Assembly (NCBI GenBank): GCA_035610365.1
Contig: CM069435.1
Location: forward strand, 91,235,389 to 91,299,388
DNA: 64,000 nt
Direction of reading: 5' to 3'
From: Aquatica leii
Taxonomy: Eukaryota; Arthropoda; Insecta; Coleoptera; Lampyridae
Of this stretch, positions 1 to 11,794 are shown piece by piece. Within the stretch, counting starts at the first letter, position 1, and each line of letters starts with the position of its first letter. Below the pieces are notes generated by a model. It was given only the letters and a program-made list of their open reading frames with translations. It was not told the origin of the DNA and did not search any database. The position numbers were made by a program, and so were the translations under genes.

Positions 1-1026
1 CTGAGTGCGAGGGTATTTATGCAGCACAACGGAGCTGATAGCTGCTTCGGTGCGACGCTTGTTTTGCCGCCTCGAACTCCAAAGCATGGGTTAAAGCGTC
101 ATCCAACGTCTTCGGTCGAGCTAACTGAAGAGTCTGCTGCGTTTCGTTGTTTCGGAGGCCGTCTACAAAGGTTTGAATAACCAACTGCTCTAAAAAAGTA
201 TCTGGCGCTGTAGGATACGCAAGCTGTGTTAATCTGGCGATGTCAGTCTCAAACTCTTAAAGATTCTCGGCAGCTTTTTAAACCCTACTTTTATTTTGAT
301 CATGGTACACTTGTTGAAGATGAGCATTTCCATATCTCATTTCTAAACGTGAAATTAAGAGTTCGTAATTTTCTTGTAGGCGGTCAGGAACAGTTTGTAA
401 AATTCCAAGCGCTTCTCCACGTATTAAAGACGTCGTTTTCTGTTTGCTGCTCCAACCATTAGCTGTAGCTGCGGCATCAACCTGCTTGTAGTAAGTTGAC
501 CATGGAACTTTACCATCAAAATTTGGCGGTACAACCTTAAACTTGTGAGTGCTTTCTTCCCGGCGGTCCCTAATTAAATCTTCACTCGTGACACTTCCTT
601 CACCAAGGTATTTCATTTGGTTCATTTTTTCTTCAAGCAGTTTTATTGTGTCTTCTAATTTGTCCTCTATTGCTTCTATTTTCTTATTCATAGAATGTTT
701 TCTGTTTTCCAGAACTTCGCATATTTCTTCTCTTAAATTTAACATGTATGATTGAGTTTCTTCTTGAACAGTTTTGATTTGATTTTCTATGCTCGTTCGT
801 ATTTCTTCTTTTAAACTTCTAGAACTTTTTTCCATTTTCTGAGAATGTTTGGAGAGTTTTTTTCCGTTTTTCTTGAAATTTCTTCCATTTTTCTTGAATT
901 TTCTTCAATTTTCTGAGAATTTTCGGCCAGTTTCCTATTATTTTCTACCATGTTTTTATTCATCGATTCGAGAATTTCAAATATTTTTGAATCCATTTTC
1001 ACTTTTTGTAAACGCGCCACCGGCAT
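1..1026 (-). pseudogene. gag: gag of gypsy copy A
   Basis: Structural protein of the retroelement particle. The likely start is the ATG at 1026, followed by repeated asparagine- and glutamate-rich heptads (RKLAENSQKIEENSRK type) that predict a long coiled coil. A capsid-like part follows (around 280-560), with VPPNFDGKVPWSTYYKQVDA and TSLIRGEALGILQTVPD. Translation of 1-240 on the minus strand continues with LEFEAAKQAS, typical of gypsy gag ends. The frame shifts near 830 and a stop falls near 278, so it is broken. Copy D (53204-53554) carries the matching segment GKAHGILQAVPD. Confidence 0.75.
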
Positions 1027-1336
1027 AAATTTAAATATAACACGAATAAAAAATTTAAATACACTACTTTTTAAAATGCAGTTTTTGTATAACCTTTGGT
1101 ATAACACAAGATTTTAATAACGACCGACTTGTTAATATTAAACCACTAGTGTACAGGAACGAATTAATATCGCGATAACGCACTTTTTTAAAAGAAAAAA
1201 AACAATTTCTCAAATTACCAACTGTAATATCGTCCTACGTCTGATAAGAATGAAACAATTTTTAAAACGATACGAATTTAACTTACGGGTTACTATTTAT
1301 TACGGGAGCGGTATTAAATACTACTATAAATTGCGA

Positions 1337-1354
1337 CCGCCCACCGTGACACCA
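1337..1354 (-). other. candidate primer-binding site of copy A
   Basis: On the minus strand, three bases inside the LTR, lies TGGTGTCACGGTGGGCGG. It begins with TGG, the complement of the CCA end of a tRNA, and sits where a minus-strand primer site should be. I could not match it confidently to one tRNA; a leucine-type tRNA is only a guess. Confidence 0.5.
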
Positions 1355-1357
1355 AAT

Positions 1358-1775
1358 TGTAACGAATTTTATTATTAAAACTAATTATTTAAACTACTAA
1401 AATTATGTACACGTTTAAACTAACCGAACTAATTAATCTAAGGTTATTTAATAAACACTTACGGTAATTTATATAAAACAATAATACGCTATCACTACAC
1501 AGTTGTTTACTTTAAAAGTCACGTTCACTTTCCTGGATGTACACTTTTGTTTATTTAAAACTTCGCACGTGCTAATCATTTATTTATCTTCACCGTAACA
1601 ACACCTGAATTTCATTCAGTAACTGCAGATACAAAAAACTGACCTTTCGCATGCTTGAACACTAATTATACATTCGTGTTATTTCGGTCTAGAACATTCG
1701 CAACCTTTCTGCATTTATCGTTTGCTATCTGGAATTTATCGAATCGTAGATTCGACGTTATTCGCGAATGTTTCA
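1358..1775 (-). repeat. 5' LTR of gypsy copy A
   Basis: The minus-strand sequence starts TGAAACATTCGCG and ends AATTCGTTACA, with TG...CA ends. It aligns along its length with the 3' LTR of copy C (44259-44690) and the solo LTR at 25591-26038. It is about 418 bp. Its target-site duplication cannot be checked because the other LTR is outside the window. Confidence 0.8.
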
Positions 1776-1785
1776 GTGTGTTAGG

Positions 1786-4024
1786 TTTACAATGGCATCC
1801 GAGTTCGAACACTTAAGCTTTTCATTTAAAGTGATTGATGAACAATGTACTAAACGCACGATTTTGTCCACGCTAGCACGTTGTTATGATCCATTAGGAC
1901 TGATTGCTCTGGTTACATTACAAATAAAGTTGTTGATAAAAGAACTGTGGATTACAAAATTAGATTGGGATAAGATACCTCCAATTCAAATTGTTTGTCG
2001 CTGGAAGGATTTAAAATACACTTTACAAGTTTTGTCAAATTTTCCTTGCCACTTAGGCGCCAAACTTCAACAAATAGTAAGTTTAATAAGATTTTCAGAT
2101 GCTTGTTTAACTTCGTTTGGAGCAGTAGTATACTTGCGAAACACCAATTCTTCTGGCGAAGGTATCCCCTCTAAAAGTTGTATCTTTTCCCCGATTAGAA
2201 CTTTGTGTAGCCCGTCTACTTGCAAAACTTATCCATTTTGTAAGTAACTGTAACCAATCTTGACTAATCATCATCAATGTATATGCATTATCGGATTCTA
2301 CCGTGGTACTTAATTGGATCGAGTCGCATCCATCTCAACTTCAAACGTTTGTCAGTAATAGAGTAGCGCAAATTCATTCTTTAGTCTGTGCTAATTTGAG
2401 GTTTCATGTAGATAGAAAAAATAATATAAGTGATTGTTTATTAAGAGGTATGTCTCCTTTACAATTATTGAATAATAAAGAGTGGAAAGATGGTCTACAG
2501 TGGTTAAAATTAGATTCATCCAAATGGCATATCAAGCGTGTGACACCCATAGAAAAATTGCCCGAAGTTAAACCTGTTTCTCTAGCAGTAGTTAAAAACA
2601 AATCTAATGTATTTTATCGATTAATTTGTTGATGTTCTACGTGGTCCAAACTACTGCGTTCAGTGGTTTATGTTTTACGATTTTTAAAACTCTTGGCGTA
2701 CAAAGGATTTATAGGATTAACCAAGTTAGAAAAGGCAGAGCATGTGTTGTTAAAACTTGTTCAACGAGTGCACTTTTCGAATAAATTTTTTTTGTTAAAG
2801 ACCACCAACAATTGTTTTCCGGCCGTGCGTAAACTCAGACCATTTATTGCAGATGACTTACTACAGGTAGGTGGACGTTTATTTAATTCCAATATAGATT
2901 TTGGTATCCTATTCTTCTTCCAAAACGCGATCCTTTTATAGTTTTATTAATAGAACATCATCGTAATAACTTACACACAGGACCTAATTTGGGGTTGTCC
3001 TTACTAAGGCAACGCTACTGGATACTGTCTGGTCAAAGTATTATTCTTGTCTCAAAATGTAATTATTGTTTTAGATATCGACCTCAAACACCTAAACCTT
3101 TAATGGGAAATTTACCCTCTTCTCGTATAGAGAAAGCGAAACCGTTTTTAAGAACCAGTGTAAATTACGCGGGTCCATTTTCTATAGTTTTGAATCGTCA
3201 TTAAGGCACTAGGTTGCAAAAGGCCTATATTTGCTTTGCCGTTAAGGCTGTTCATTTGGAGTTGGTTTCCGATTTGTCCACTCCTAATTTTATGCAACCT
3301 TTTAAGCGCTTTCTAGCACGTCGAGGCTTATGTACAACTATATATTCCAATCGATGCAGTAATTTTATTGGGGCTAAAACTGCCCTAAAAGAAATGTAGG
3401 AATTAATTTCTTCAAAAGAGTTTCAACTTAAACTTTCTAACGAATTAGCTAATCGTCGCAGGTGCACGACACATGGGAGGGTTGTGGGAGTCTAACATTA
3501 ATTGTGTTAAAACTCATTTATTTAAGGTTATTGGATCTCAACTCTTGACGTATGAAGAAATGAATACGTTACTTATTCAAATCGAGTCATTATTGAATTC
3601 ACGTCCTTTATGCGTTTTATCTTCAGACCCATCAGAGCCTCTCGCACTTACGCCTGCACATTTCCTAACGCTTACTCCTCTCGACAAATTACCTGCTCTT
3701 GATCTTACTCATATAAAACCTAGTAGACTAAATAGATATCAAATGATAAGTCAGATGGTCCAGCAGTTCTGGAAGCGCTATCATCTCGAGTATTTACACA
3801 CATTACAGACTCGAAACCGTTGGCATACCGAATCTAATCCTATCATGGTAAATACCATAGTTCTAGTTTCAGAACCAAATAGTCCTCCTTTGCATTGGCC
3901 AATAGGACGTATTTTAGAAGTTTACCCAGGTAAGGATGGTATAGTACGAATGGTTTCTGTCAAAACTAAAACTGGCATATATAAAAGCCCAGTAGTCAAA
4001 GTTTGTCCTTTACCCACGCAATAA
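1786..4024 (+). pseudogene. pol: BEL/Pao pol pseudogene
   Basis: Encoded the replication polyprotein of a BEL/Pao element. At 1850-1980 the peptide TILSTLARCYDPLGLIALVT, followed by KELWITKLDWDKIP, is the hallmark Pao RT segment. WIESHPSQLQTFVSNRVAQI (2315-2375) is the end of RNase H. LLQVGGRL (2860s), RQRYWI and CNYCFRY (3010-3080) belong to the integrase zinc-binding region. KAVHLELVSDLST and TTIYSNRCSNFIGAKT (3240-3380) are the integrase core; the second carboxylate motif reads YSNR, so it is mutated. ESLLNSRPLCVLSSDPSEPL through the end is DUF5641. Stops at 2247, 2632, 2941, 3204 and 3399 break it. Confidence 0.8.
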
Positions 4025-4129
4025 CATACTTTATTTTTTAGAATAGTTTTTTTTTGGTTAATTATGCAATATTGTTAGTTTAGAGATTTTGTTTTGTTCA
4101 GAAATATATTTCAGAGTCGGCGGGAATGG

Positions 4130-4435
4130 TGTGTTTTGAATAGATAAATTTAATTTTTCCGTTAAATAAAATACGTTTTGTTGGACCTTGTGATAAAGTT
4201 TTATTGTCACTATTTTTCATATATAAAATAAGTTATTATTAGATAGTTAGCCGGCGCGCTATAACGCTTTTCTGTTCAATCCAATTGGTTAAAGATATAC
4301 AGTAGTGATAAAAATTATAATTTAAGACAGTTCATTAGATTGAGGAACACGTTAAATCAAAGTCGTGCTAAGTGCAACATACAAAACGGTCCAAGTTTTT
4401 CACCCTATCTCTATCTTCCTGTTCTCTTCGACAAT
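4130..4435 (+). repeat. 3' LTR of BEL/Pao remnant (right end approximate)
   Basis: Just after pol a purine-rich stretch GGCGGGAATGG (4119-4129) precedes TGTGTTTTG, the expected polypurine tract to LTR junction. The right end is a guess from a CA dinucleotide near 4434; no second LTR is available for comparison. Confidence 0.45.
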
Positions 4436-6132
4436 CATCACGAGAAAATGACTTTGGGTAAGTTTTTTTATTGTATAGTTAAGATGCAATTAGCGTTGGT
4501 TTTTCTTTAGAATTTTGATACGTAACAAATTGATTCCTCTAATTTTGAATTTTTTCCAATATGCATTTTTTAAGCTTTTTTGAGCGAAGAAGACGAGGTC
4601 TTAGCTTGTTTGGCGACTGACAACGACAACACCTTCTTTTTCTTCTTCTTTGCTTTTGCAACGTACCTTATTTGCTCTGATTTTGACGCTATTTTTGAAT
4701 TTTTATAATTGATTACTCTATTTTTGAATTTTCCACTACCTAGTGCATCCGACTGAGTCTAACTAGACTTTTCTTCTAACCGATACATTTCTTATTCTTT
4801 CCTATTCTTTTTGTGGCGAACTTGTAGCAAGCAAGTTTGTGTGGTTTGGTGAGTCCACGACCTCCTCCTCATTCACTTGTACCTTGTACCGCTTTACCGG
4901 TACAAACTGACAGTGAAGACAGCTAAATATAGCTCTTGGCAAAGTTTGTCGAAAAAAGCTTTGTGACGAGTCTGTGGGGCTTAATTTACAGGTTATCCTT
5001 TTACAAGTCCCTGTCAAACCAACCGTGTTCCAACGTTAAAGACGGTGATAGATACACTAACAAACCTCAAAACTTGTTATTGTAAATTAGCATTAGGTCA
5101 TAGTTCTAAACTTGCGGAAAACATCATTGTCGATATAGTTGGTAATACTTTAATTAAATGATTTATTTTTAAAATCGACGATGCGAGCTTCCAGTGGTCT
5201 AACTACAAAATAATTACTAAAATATTTAAAATGTGATAAAGAAGAAGTAAAAGTAAACAATTATATCAAATAAAAGTTATTTCTGAAAAGACCCGAAATT
5301 ATTGAAAACTTAAAAAGCATTACAGAATTAGTGTTTTAAAAAAAAAAACAATTGTAATGTTTTAAATTAATTGGGCTCATTCGTATTAAGGTTTACTTGA
5401 AATTAATGCACTAAAAATAGATAACTTGAAATTTAGCAACACGTAAATTATACTCGCTGTTTTCCACATAGAAATGAATAGTGTAAAGTTAAGAATTAAG
5501 AAATAATAACACTATTTTTCAGTTTACATAAAGCGAATTAAATATTTATTTTAAGTTAAAGTTAATTCAATATCCGATTGGTTAAATTTTGGTGAGCAAC
5601 CAATTAGAACACAGGATTTTGAATTTAATCACAATTAACTTAAATTTGATTTAATTCACTTTCTGTAAATTCCACCTATAACTTGTAATATGGAAACAGA
5701 CAGATTAAAATAAAGTTAATTGGATCAACCAAAACCAACAAATTTTTATTTATTTATTTCGCGTTAATTAAATATACAATTGTCGAAAAATGTAATATTC
5801 GTAAGAAATGTTTTTTGCTTGGTTTCAAACTTTCCTTTTCTCATACTTTTCAATAAATCACTAAACAACAAAAGCAGGTAAAGACAACTAGTTATTATTA
5901 AAATATATAGTTCGTTGAGTTACCCCAAGTCCTATTATTACCACCAACTCGAAACACATTTTTATTCTTTTTCTTACTCACAAATTCAATTTCGATCAAT
6001 ACATCGATAAGGTTTGTTTTGCTAATGACTTGTAATAACAAGCTTTGCATCAGTACATTTTGAATTACGGTTATTTATTTGACTTTATATGAAATTAGTT
6101 TGTTCTAAATCTTTGTATCTCGACCTAAAAAA
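4436..6132. other. No recognisable gene
   Basis: AT-rich intergenic DNA. A 71-codon minus-strand reading frame at 4802-5017 and a short plus-strand frame near 5040-5160 show no motif I recognise. The last few hundred bases are the presumed upstream region of the broken IR gene. Confidence 0.6.
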
Positions 6133-6372
6133 ATGTTCATGCACATTGTTTTAATACTTTTGTGTTTTAAGTTATGCATTTGTCTTCAACTAGATCAGCA
6201 AGCTATCAGTATTCTCTAGGATTGTGTAAAACAAACCATTGAAAAAGTTTTTGATTACGATGACACCGTATTGTTTATAAACTTTGAAAACGAAGACATT
6301 TTGCCTGGTACAATTTTAAATCCGTGTGTAATTTTAAATTATTTTATAAATCAAGATGCTGTAACCTGCGTT
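6133..6372 (+). pseudogene. Ionotropic receptor pseudogene, N-terminal piece
   Basis: Starts with ATG at 6133 and encodes a hydrophobic signal segment (LILLCFKLCICLQ), then the family block CVKQTIEKVFDYDDT and VLFINFENEDILP. This is nearly the same as the first 70 residues of the three intact receptors in the window. An in-frame TAG at about 6218 breaks it. Homology stops near 6365, in the block that reads NQ-x-VKY in the intact genes. The matching C-terminal half lies at 9540-10319, so one gene was split and lost about 220 central codons. Confidence 0.85.
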
Positions 6373-8344
6373 GGATTTTGGCAGTGAATCTTTTATGTAA
6401 GACCCCGTAATTAGATTCATCTGGCTGAATTTGCGATTTTCTTTTTTTTTTAATTGATTAGTTCAACGTTAGCATCGTAAACGTTCTACTCGTTATTTTA
6501 TTACGTTTGATATAAGTTTATTTGTATTTCAAGTTATTTCACAATTATTACTGGTATTTTTTTTTTTGAATGTGTGAAGTTCCGTGGTTTTGATTTTGAT
6601 TTAGTGTTTTACTTGTTTATCTCAGTAAAATAACAATTCTATATAATTTACGACTTCCTTTTTGGAATGTAATTGATCAATTTTTCGTGATATTTTTACT
6701 TTGTTTATGTTGGGTTCTTTTATGAGCGCGATTGCGAACCACATGATAATTTAGCGAAGTAAGCGTTTTCGGTGAGAAATGTTTCTTTCTTTCAAGGGCC
6801 TACGTGACAAGACGCACTTGGCCATTATATTTTTCATCTTTGTTAATTTACTTGGTTTAGTGTTGCATCTTTTACAAAGATTTTACGGCGCAAGTTCATT
6901 GAATTAAGTGGGAATACGAGGTGTTAAAAGGGAAAAATTTTTGTTTTTGGGGATCAATCTTTTGGCCGCGATTAAGAATACCGGGTACCGGAATGTAGTC
7001 AAGTGTTGGGGGTGTTTTTACCCTACAGTTATGCAATACCGCGGAAGTTAAACAAATGGTGCCGTGAAAATTGAGTGGTGTGAGGGGAAATAGTAATTTT
7101 CCAAATTCGTAATTTTACGGTTTAAGGAACTTCATGGTAACCATAATAAAACTTACGTTCGAGTTGGATTTAATTTCGATGTTTTGTGTGAAAAATCCTG
7201 TCTTCGCTTTTGTGCGGATTTCAATTAAATAATGAAATAAATCTTCCGCCGGAATTCTATTGTTTGGGGGATCCACCGAGCTTGTATTCGACTACGGTAC
7301 ACCTGGACCGACCTGAGTTCACTCTAACTTCGTAGCTTCTGGAGCCGTTGGAGCCGACAGCTCACCTGGAGTAAATAATTGAGCAAAGGTATTTATCGAA
7401 TTTATTATTACCGTGAAGTGAACCGCGATCGATATAATTTAAAAGCTTTGATTTGAGCCGATTGAATTACGGTTAAGTTTAATTATTTCAAGAAACACTT
7501 GATGGTGTTTGCGTGAAGTTCGATTTAATTAATTAAGTTTGTTTGGTGTGTATGTAAAAGTAAATCTTATTCATGCATAAAAGATAATGTAACGATATAT
7601 AAATTATAATTTGTTTGAACGTTTAGTTCGAAGCAAAGTTTCGGAAGTATATTTTATGACTTTTGTATTTTATTATTTTTGTTTGTTGTATGCGGTCAAG
7701 GCCTTGAATTTTATTATTGTTGTGTATTATCGAAAAATAAGTTAACGCTTTATTTTCTTTTATATAAATTTGAATTGTTATATTCCGTTTGTGAACTTTT
7801 ATTTTTCATTGATTATTTTTATTCAAATTTGTCAGATATTCATTTTTTTTATTATTTAATTTTTATATTCAGTCAATAAATGTTAAAGTGTTAAACTGTA
7901 AAGAGCTTTTATTCATTCAACTGCCGCGTACGTAATTTTTTTTTAGTGTATTTCAGAATTTAGCTAGTTACAACTCGAGGTAAGTTCCGGGGTTGTAACC
8001 AACCAGATGAGTTTTCGGGTTATCAGGAGTCCGGAAGCTACCATCATCGTGTCCTTGATTGGCGCCCAGACCGATTTTGAATTTTTACTTTTTTTTTAAA
8101 TTTCGATTTTATGTCAATCTCGTTTCCAAGTTATCACGGAATTTTAAAATATAACCCACCCCGTCTCCACTGAGCTAGCGGCACAACATCGTTTATGTTA
8201 CCTCATTTCAGGCAGTGACTTTGTTTTAACTTTGGCATGTAACAATGCTATAATTTTTTTTGAAAGTTTTTTCCTCGATTTCATTAAGATCATATCGACT
8301 AATCCTTATATTTGTGCGCCTCATTATTACTTACCCTTTTAGTA

Positions 8345-9112
8345 AATCAGTAAAAAAAATCGTCGCAGGCAGGATTCGAAACTATCTTATGTTTGAGAAT
8401 TTATTTTAAATTACAAATTAAATAACTGATAAACTGTTAATGTTAGAAATTTTTGTATTTGAATAAATTGTTCGGAAGTATTACCTCTATAAGAAACGCA
8501 CTTCCGGTTTTTTTTTATCAAACCCATCTTTTGACAAAGCAGAGAGAATATAAAAAAACAAATCAATGCCAAATTTCAGGTTACTAGGAATTTTGGTTCG
8601 AGAGTTATCGTGAGTACATCCAAAGATAATTTAAATAAGATCCAGCACTCTGTATATAAACAAGTCAAAAGAATATAGAAAAAAATTGTTATTTTTTAAC
8701 GTATCTTGTTTTCCTTTAAGATATGAATTTTTTTTCTAAAAAAAAGTTGTTGCAGGCAGGATTCGAACCTAGGATTATATATGGAATTTACTTTAAATTA
8801 TAAATCAAATACCTATCAAACTGTTAATGATAGAAATTTTTTTTATTTGGATAAATTGTTAAAAAAAATTAACTTTATAAGGAACTGTAAAAAAAATTCT
8901 ATTAATTTATATAGGTACAAAATTATATAAAAAAACTGTTAAAAATAGCGAATACACCTACTTTCATTTTCTTTTCAAGCGTATCTTTTAATAAAACCAA
9001 GAGAATATAAAAAGCCAGCTCAATACCAAATTTCAAGTTACTAGGACTTTTGGTTCGAGAGTTATCGTGAGTACATCCAAAGATAATTTAAATAAGATGC
9101 AGCACTCCGTAT
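8345..9112. repeat. Two tandem copies of a ~0.4-kb repeat
   Basis: GCAGGCAGGATTCGAA occurs at 8365 and 8752. The following AT-rich text (AAACTGTTAATG and so on) and the ends GAGTACATCCAAAGATAATT at 8612 and 9069 are shared. The minus strand of the motif reads GGTTCGAATCCTGCC, like the T-arm of a tRNA. This suggests a tRNA-derived non-autonomous element, but no matching A box was seen. Confidence 0.6.
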
Positions 9113-9365
9113 ACCGTGTGTCCCAGAAATTCTGAAACATACAGATTAACATGGAGAATTTGAAAATTTTGATTTATATGTCCCCAAAGTGTTTTTAAGA
9201 TATTTCCATTATTAGAACATATGACAACGTGTACCAGAAAACGTTTTGCGTAATAACTTTCAATATTTAATAAAAAAATATCAAATATATTTCCAAAAAT
9301 GTACCGCGTGGTAAAAAGTTTAGTTTAAAATATAGATATAAAGCACATATCAGTAATAGTCATTT

Positions 9366-9431
9366 TGGTGTAGTGACATCAATCGTACGACTGCGGTAAT
9401 ATCGCCGCTACGTACGAAGGGTTCAAATCCC
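9366..9431 (+). repeat. tRNA-like module (SINE head candidate)
   Basis: TGGTGTAGTGACATC at 9366 resembles a polymerase III A box and GGGTTCAAATCCC at 9419-9431 resembles a B box. The spacing is a little longer than in a tRNA. The flanks do not form an acceptor stem, so this is not called a tRNA gene. It may be the head of a SINE. Confidence 0.35.
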
Positions 9432-9539
9432 AAATGCAGTTCATGTTTTTTTAAATTGTATTATTATTTTAAATTAACGACGAATAATTTTTATCAGTAA
9501 AGGGACATAATTAAACGTGTGAATTATTTTTATTAAAGT

Positions 9540-10319
9540 CATAATGGATTTATTATGAGTTTAATAATTCTAATTCTAATTTTATTAACTTTTTTGACTA
9601 CAGTTTCTATATGGTGGATCATTGCAAACGTCTGCTCTAACCATGAAGGTTTTAACAATATTACTGTCGTATTTTTGAAGTGTTTTTGGTTACTATCGAC
9701 TAATAAACCTCCGTTTACCTTGACCTTAGGTTTTATATTCATAATGTTTGTAATATACTCAATCCACATACAAACAGCGTTTACTTCAGATTTGGTGCAA
9801 CGTTTGTCGGTGTCGTAATACAAATATCAAATTAAAAATACAGAGGATTATGCAAACTCTAACATACCGATATTTGTAATTGACGACGTTAGTATGTCAG
9901 TTCTAAAACAAAAAGATATTTACCAGAACATAAGTACAACAGTAGAAATCCGTAAAGAAGGTTATGTAGCAAAGCTTATTACAGAATCAATACTCGAGAA
10001 TATCAGTATAGTTTTGCTTTATGACGAGTTGTACACGTACAAGAGACATGTAAGGAATAGGATTAACTATTTTGAAGATGACTCAAACAGTAAAATAATT
10101 CAATTTTCACTTTTGTTAACAAAGTTTTCTTATTTTTGGTAGACATTAAATGAAAGCATTATAAGTACGTATAATCGAGTCGGACATTACACAATTTTCG
10201 CAGTTTGGGGAATCAGCATGATTTTGGCAATTTTTGCATTTCTAGGAGAGCGTTTAAGATTCTTCACAAAACGACACAAATTTTTAAACACTAAAATTAT
10301 TTATCTTACTAACCGTTGA
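9540..10319 (+). pseudogene. Ionotropic receptor pseudogene, C-terminal piece
   Basis: Encodes the channel half of an IR: M1 (LILLTFLTTVSIWWII), the pore-side block with PPFTLTL, M3 with IQTAFTSDLVQRL, an S2 ligand-binding remnant, the FSYFW motif, and M4 (FAVWGISMILAIFAFLGE). It ends in a stop at 10317-10319. Stops at about 9817 and 10141 break the frame, and the segment between FSYFW and M4 is shortened. It is the other half of the gene begun at 6133. The receptor cannot be functional. Confidence 0.85.
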
Positions 10320-11794
10320 ATATTTTGCATGCACCACTCGAATTGCATCAGAATATGTTTATATTAACAGAACTCCCACATGTATGCAATTTAACTACAA
10401 TAAATTATTAAAACACAAGTTAGAGAATAAACGTGCTTCAATCACGAGATCGGGTTTTATACACGAGCCGCGCTGCGGCGAGTTTATAAAGCGGTAGAGT
10501 GTTTGAAATTCTGTGACGTGTGTTTTATACTATTTTTTCTATTTTGATTCAATTTTAATATTTTTGTATGATTTTAATTTTAAAGCAACATTGCAAAACT
10601 TATGTATTTTATTAAATTGGCAACACTTATACTTTGACTTATTGAAGTTAACCTAAAACCTGATACGAAATGATCTCTTTATACCTTTATAAGTAAATAA
10701 CTTTGAATTAATAAGACGTCTTGATCTTAGTTTCAACATTTGAATTTCAATTGTTAAGTTACAATAATTTTGATTTATTTTTCATGTAACGTCAACTTAC
10801 AATGCAAAGATACCAACTTTGAAATAATTAACATTACTAAAATTTGTGTAAGAATTTCCTAATTCTTACACAGATTGCAGTGTAAGAATTCCTAATTCTC
10901 ATGTCGAAATAGAGAATAATTATTTATTGTACATTATTTAATAATGTGTGTTGTATTATTTACAAGCAACAATAAAACAATCAAATTTTTGTTATGCTTT
11001 TGACATTTTTGCTTATACCAAAAGCTAATATTTTGAATAAAACACTCTGTATATTAATATTAGGTTTTGGATATTTATGCATTAAAACACAAATATTCAT
11101 GCAAAATGTACAAAAAACTTGTTATGTATGTAATCTTTTTTTTTGACCGACTCGGTACAAATATTCTGCATTGTTAATTTTAAATTCAGTTAGTAGGATT
11201 GGAGTTTTCTTCTACCAGTTATTTCACGTGTTTTACATTTTACACTCAGACTGCATAGAAACCGCATGTAGCTTAAACGCTCAGTGAAGCGTTTAAATCT
11301 TGGGGTCATCCTTTCGTTTTATGTCAAAATTTTAATCTAAAATCAATCAATGTTTGTTAGAAGACACTCAATATGTCAAACTTATTATTATAATAAAAAA
11401 GATAGCGTATAAAATTCTATCGATACACCTGTCTTAATTTTAAGTCTAGCCCATGTTGTGTTTTAAAGTTAGTTATAACTTAATTAGTTCTATTTGTGAT
11501 ACCACTGCGGTGTACTTGTGTATTTATTTTCAGCTTTTAGAGATTGTTGCACCTTACTAGTGCTAGGAAAGAATTGTAAGCCGTAAGTAACCTTTTGTTT
11601 TTTATTTCAAATAATTGGTGTAATAATCAACGTTCAAATTATTCAAGATCGGTGTATGATTTACTGTGCGCCGTTTATATTCACTCTATATCAACTTTAT
11701 ATGTTAATGTTGAATTTTGAGTAGTACGTGAAAGTTTAGTATATCTATAATTAGATTAGTTGATTTTTAATTATTTATTATCCAAGAAAAGAAA
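10320..11794. other. No gene seen
   Basis: AT-rich spacer. The only structure noted is a perfect hairpin at 10846-10871 (11-bp arms, loop TCCT) followed at once by a partial third copy of the arm. Confidence 0.6.

Larger units (their letters stand above)
1..1775 (-). mobile_element. Ty3/gypsy macrodomain-family element, copy A (5' LTR, PBS, gag; rest outside window)
   Basis: This is the 5' end of an LTR retrotransposon read on the minus strand: LTR (1358-1775), candidate primer-binding site (1337-1354), then gag running off the left edge of the window. It is assigned to the same family as copies B, C and D because its LTR matches the LTR of copy C (44259-44690) and its gag matches that of copy D. 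It has inserted into a BEL/Pao remnant whose pol starts immediately to the right. The pol and macrodomain of this copy, if present, lie outside the window. Confidence 0.85.
1776..4435 (+). mobile_element. BEL/Pao LTR retrotransposon remnant (pol 3' half and 3' LTR)
   Basis: This is a degraded BEL/Pao element on the plus strand, interrupted on the left by gypsy copy A. The pol order is conserved: RT/RNase H, integrase zinc-binding region, integrase core, C-terminal DUF5641-like domain. It ends in a purine-rich tract and an LTR starting near 4130. It carries at least five frame breaks and cannot be active. Confidence 0.8.
6373..9539. repeat. Insertion/rearranged repeats inside the broken IR gene
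   Basis: About 3.2 kb without IR homology separates the two IR pieces. It holds no long reading frame. A site TTGGCGCCCAGACC near 8058 resembles a lysine-tRNA-type primer-binding site, so part may be a decayed LTR element. A roughly 0.4-kb unit occurs twice in tandem (about 8345-8660 and 8735-9112). A tRNA-like promoter module lies at 9366-9431. Confidence 0.5.

Noticed and set aside
4802..5017. 71-codon minus-strand frame
   Set aside because: No recognised domain; length is within chance for this region.
9366..9431. A true tRNA gene
   Set aside because: No acceptor stem and no proper anticodon arm.
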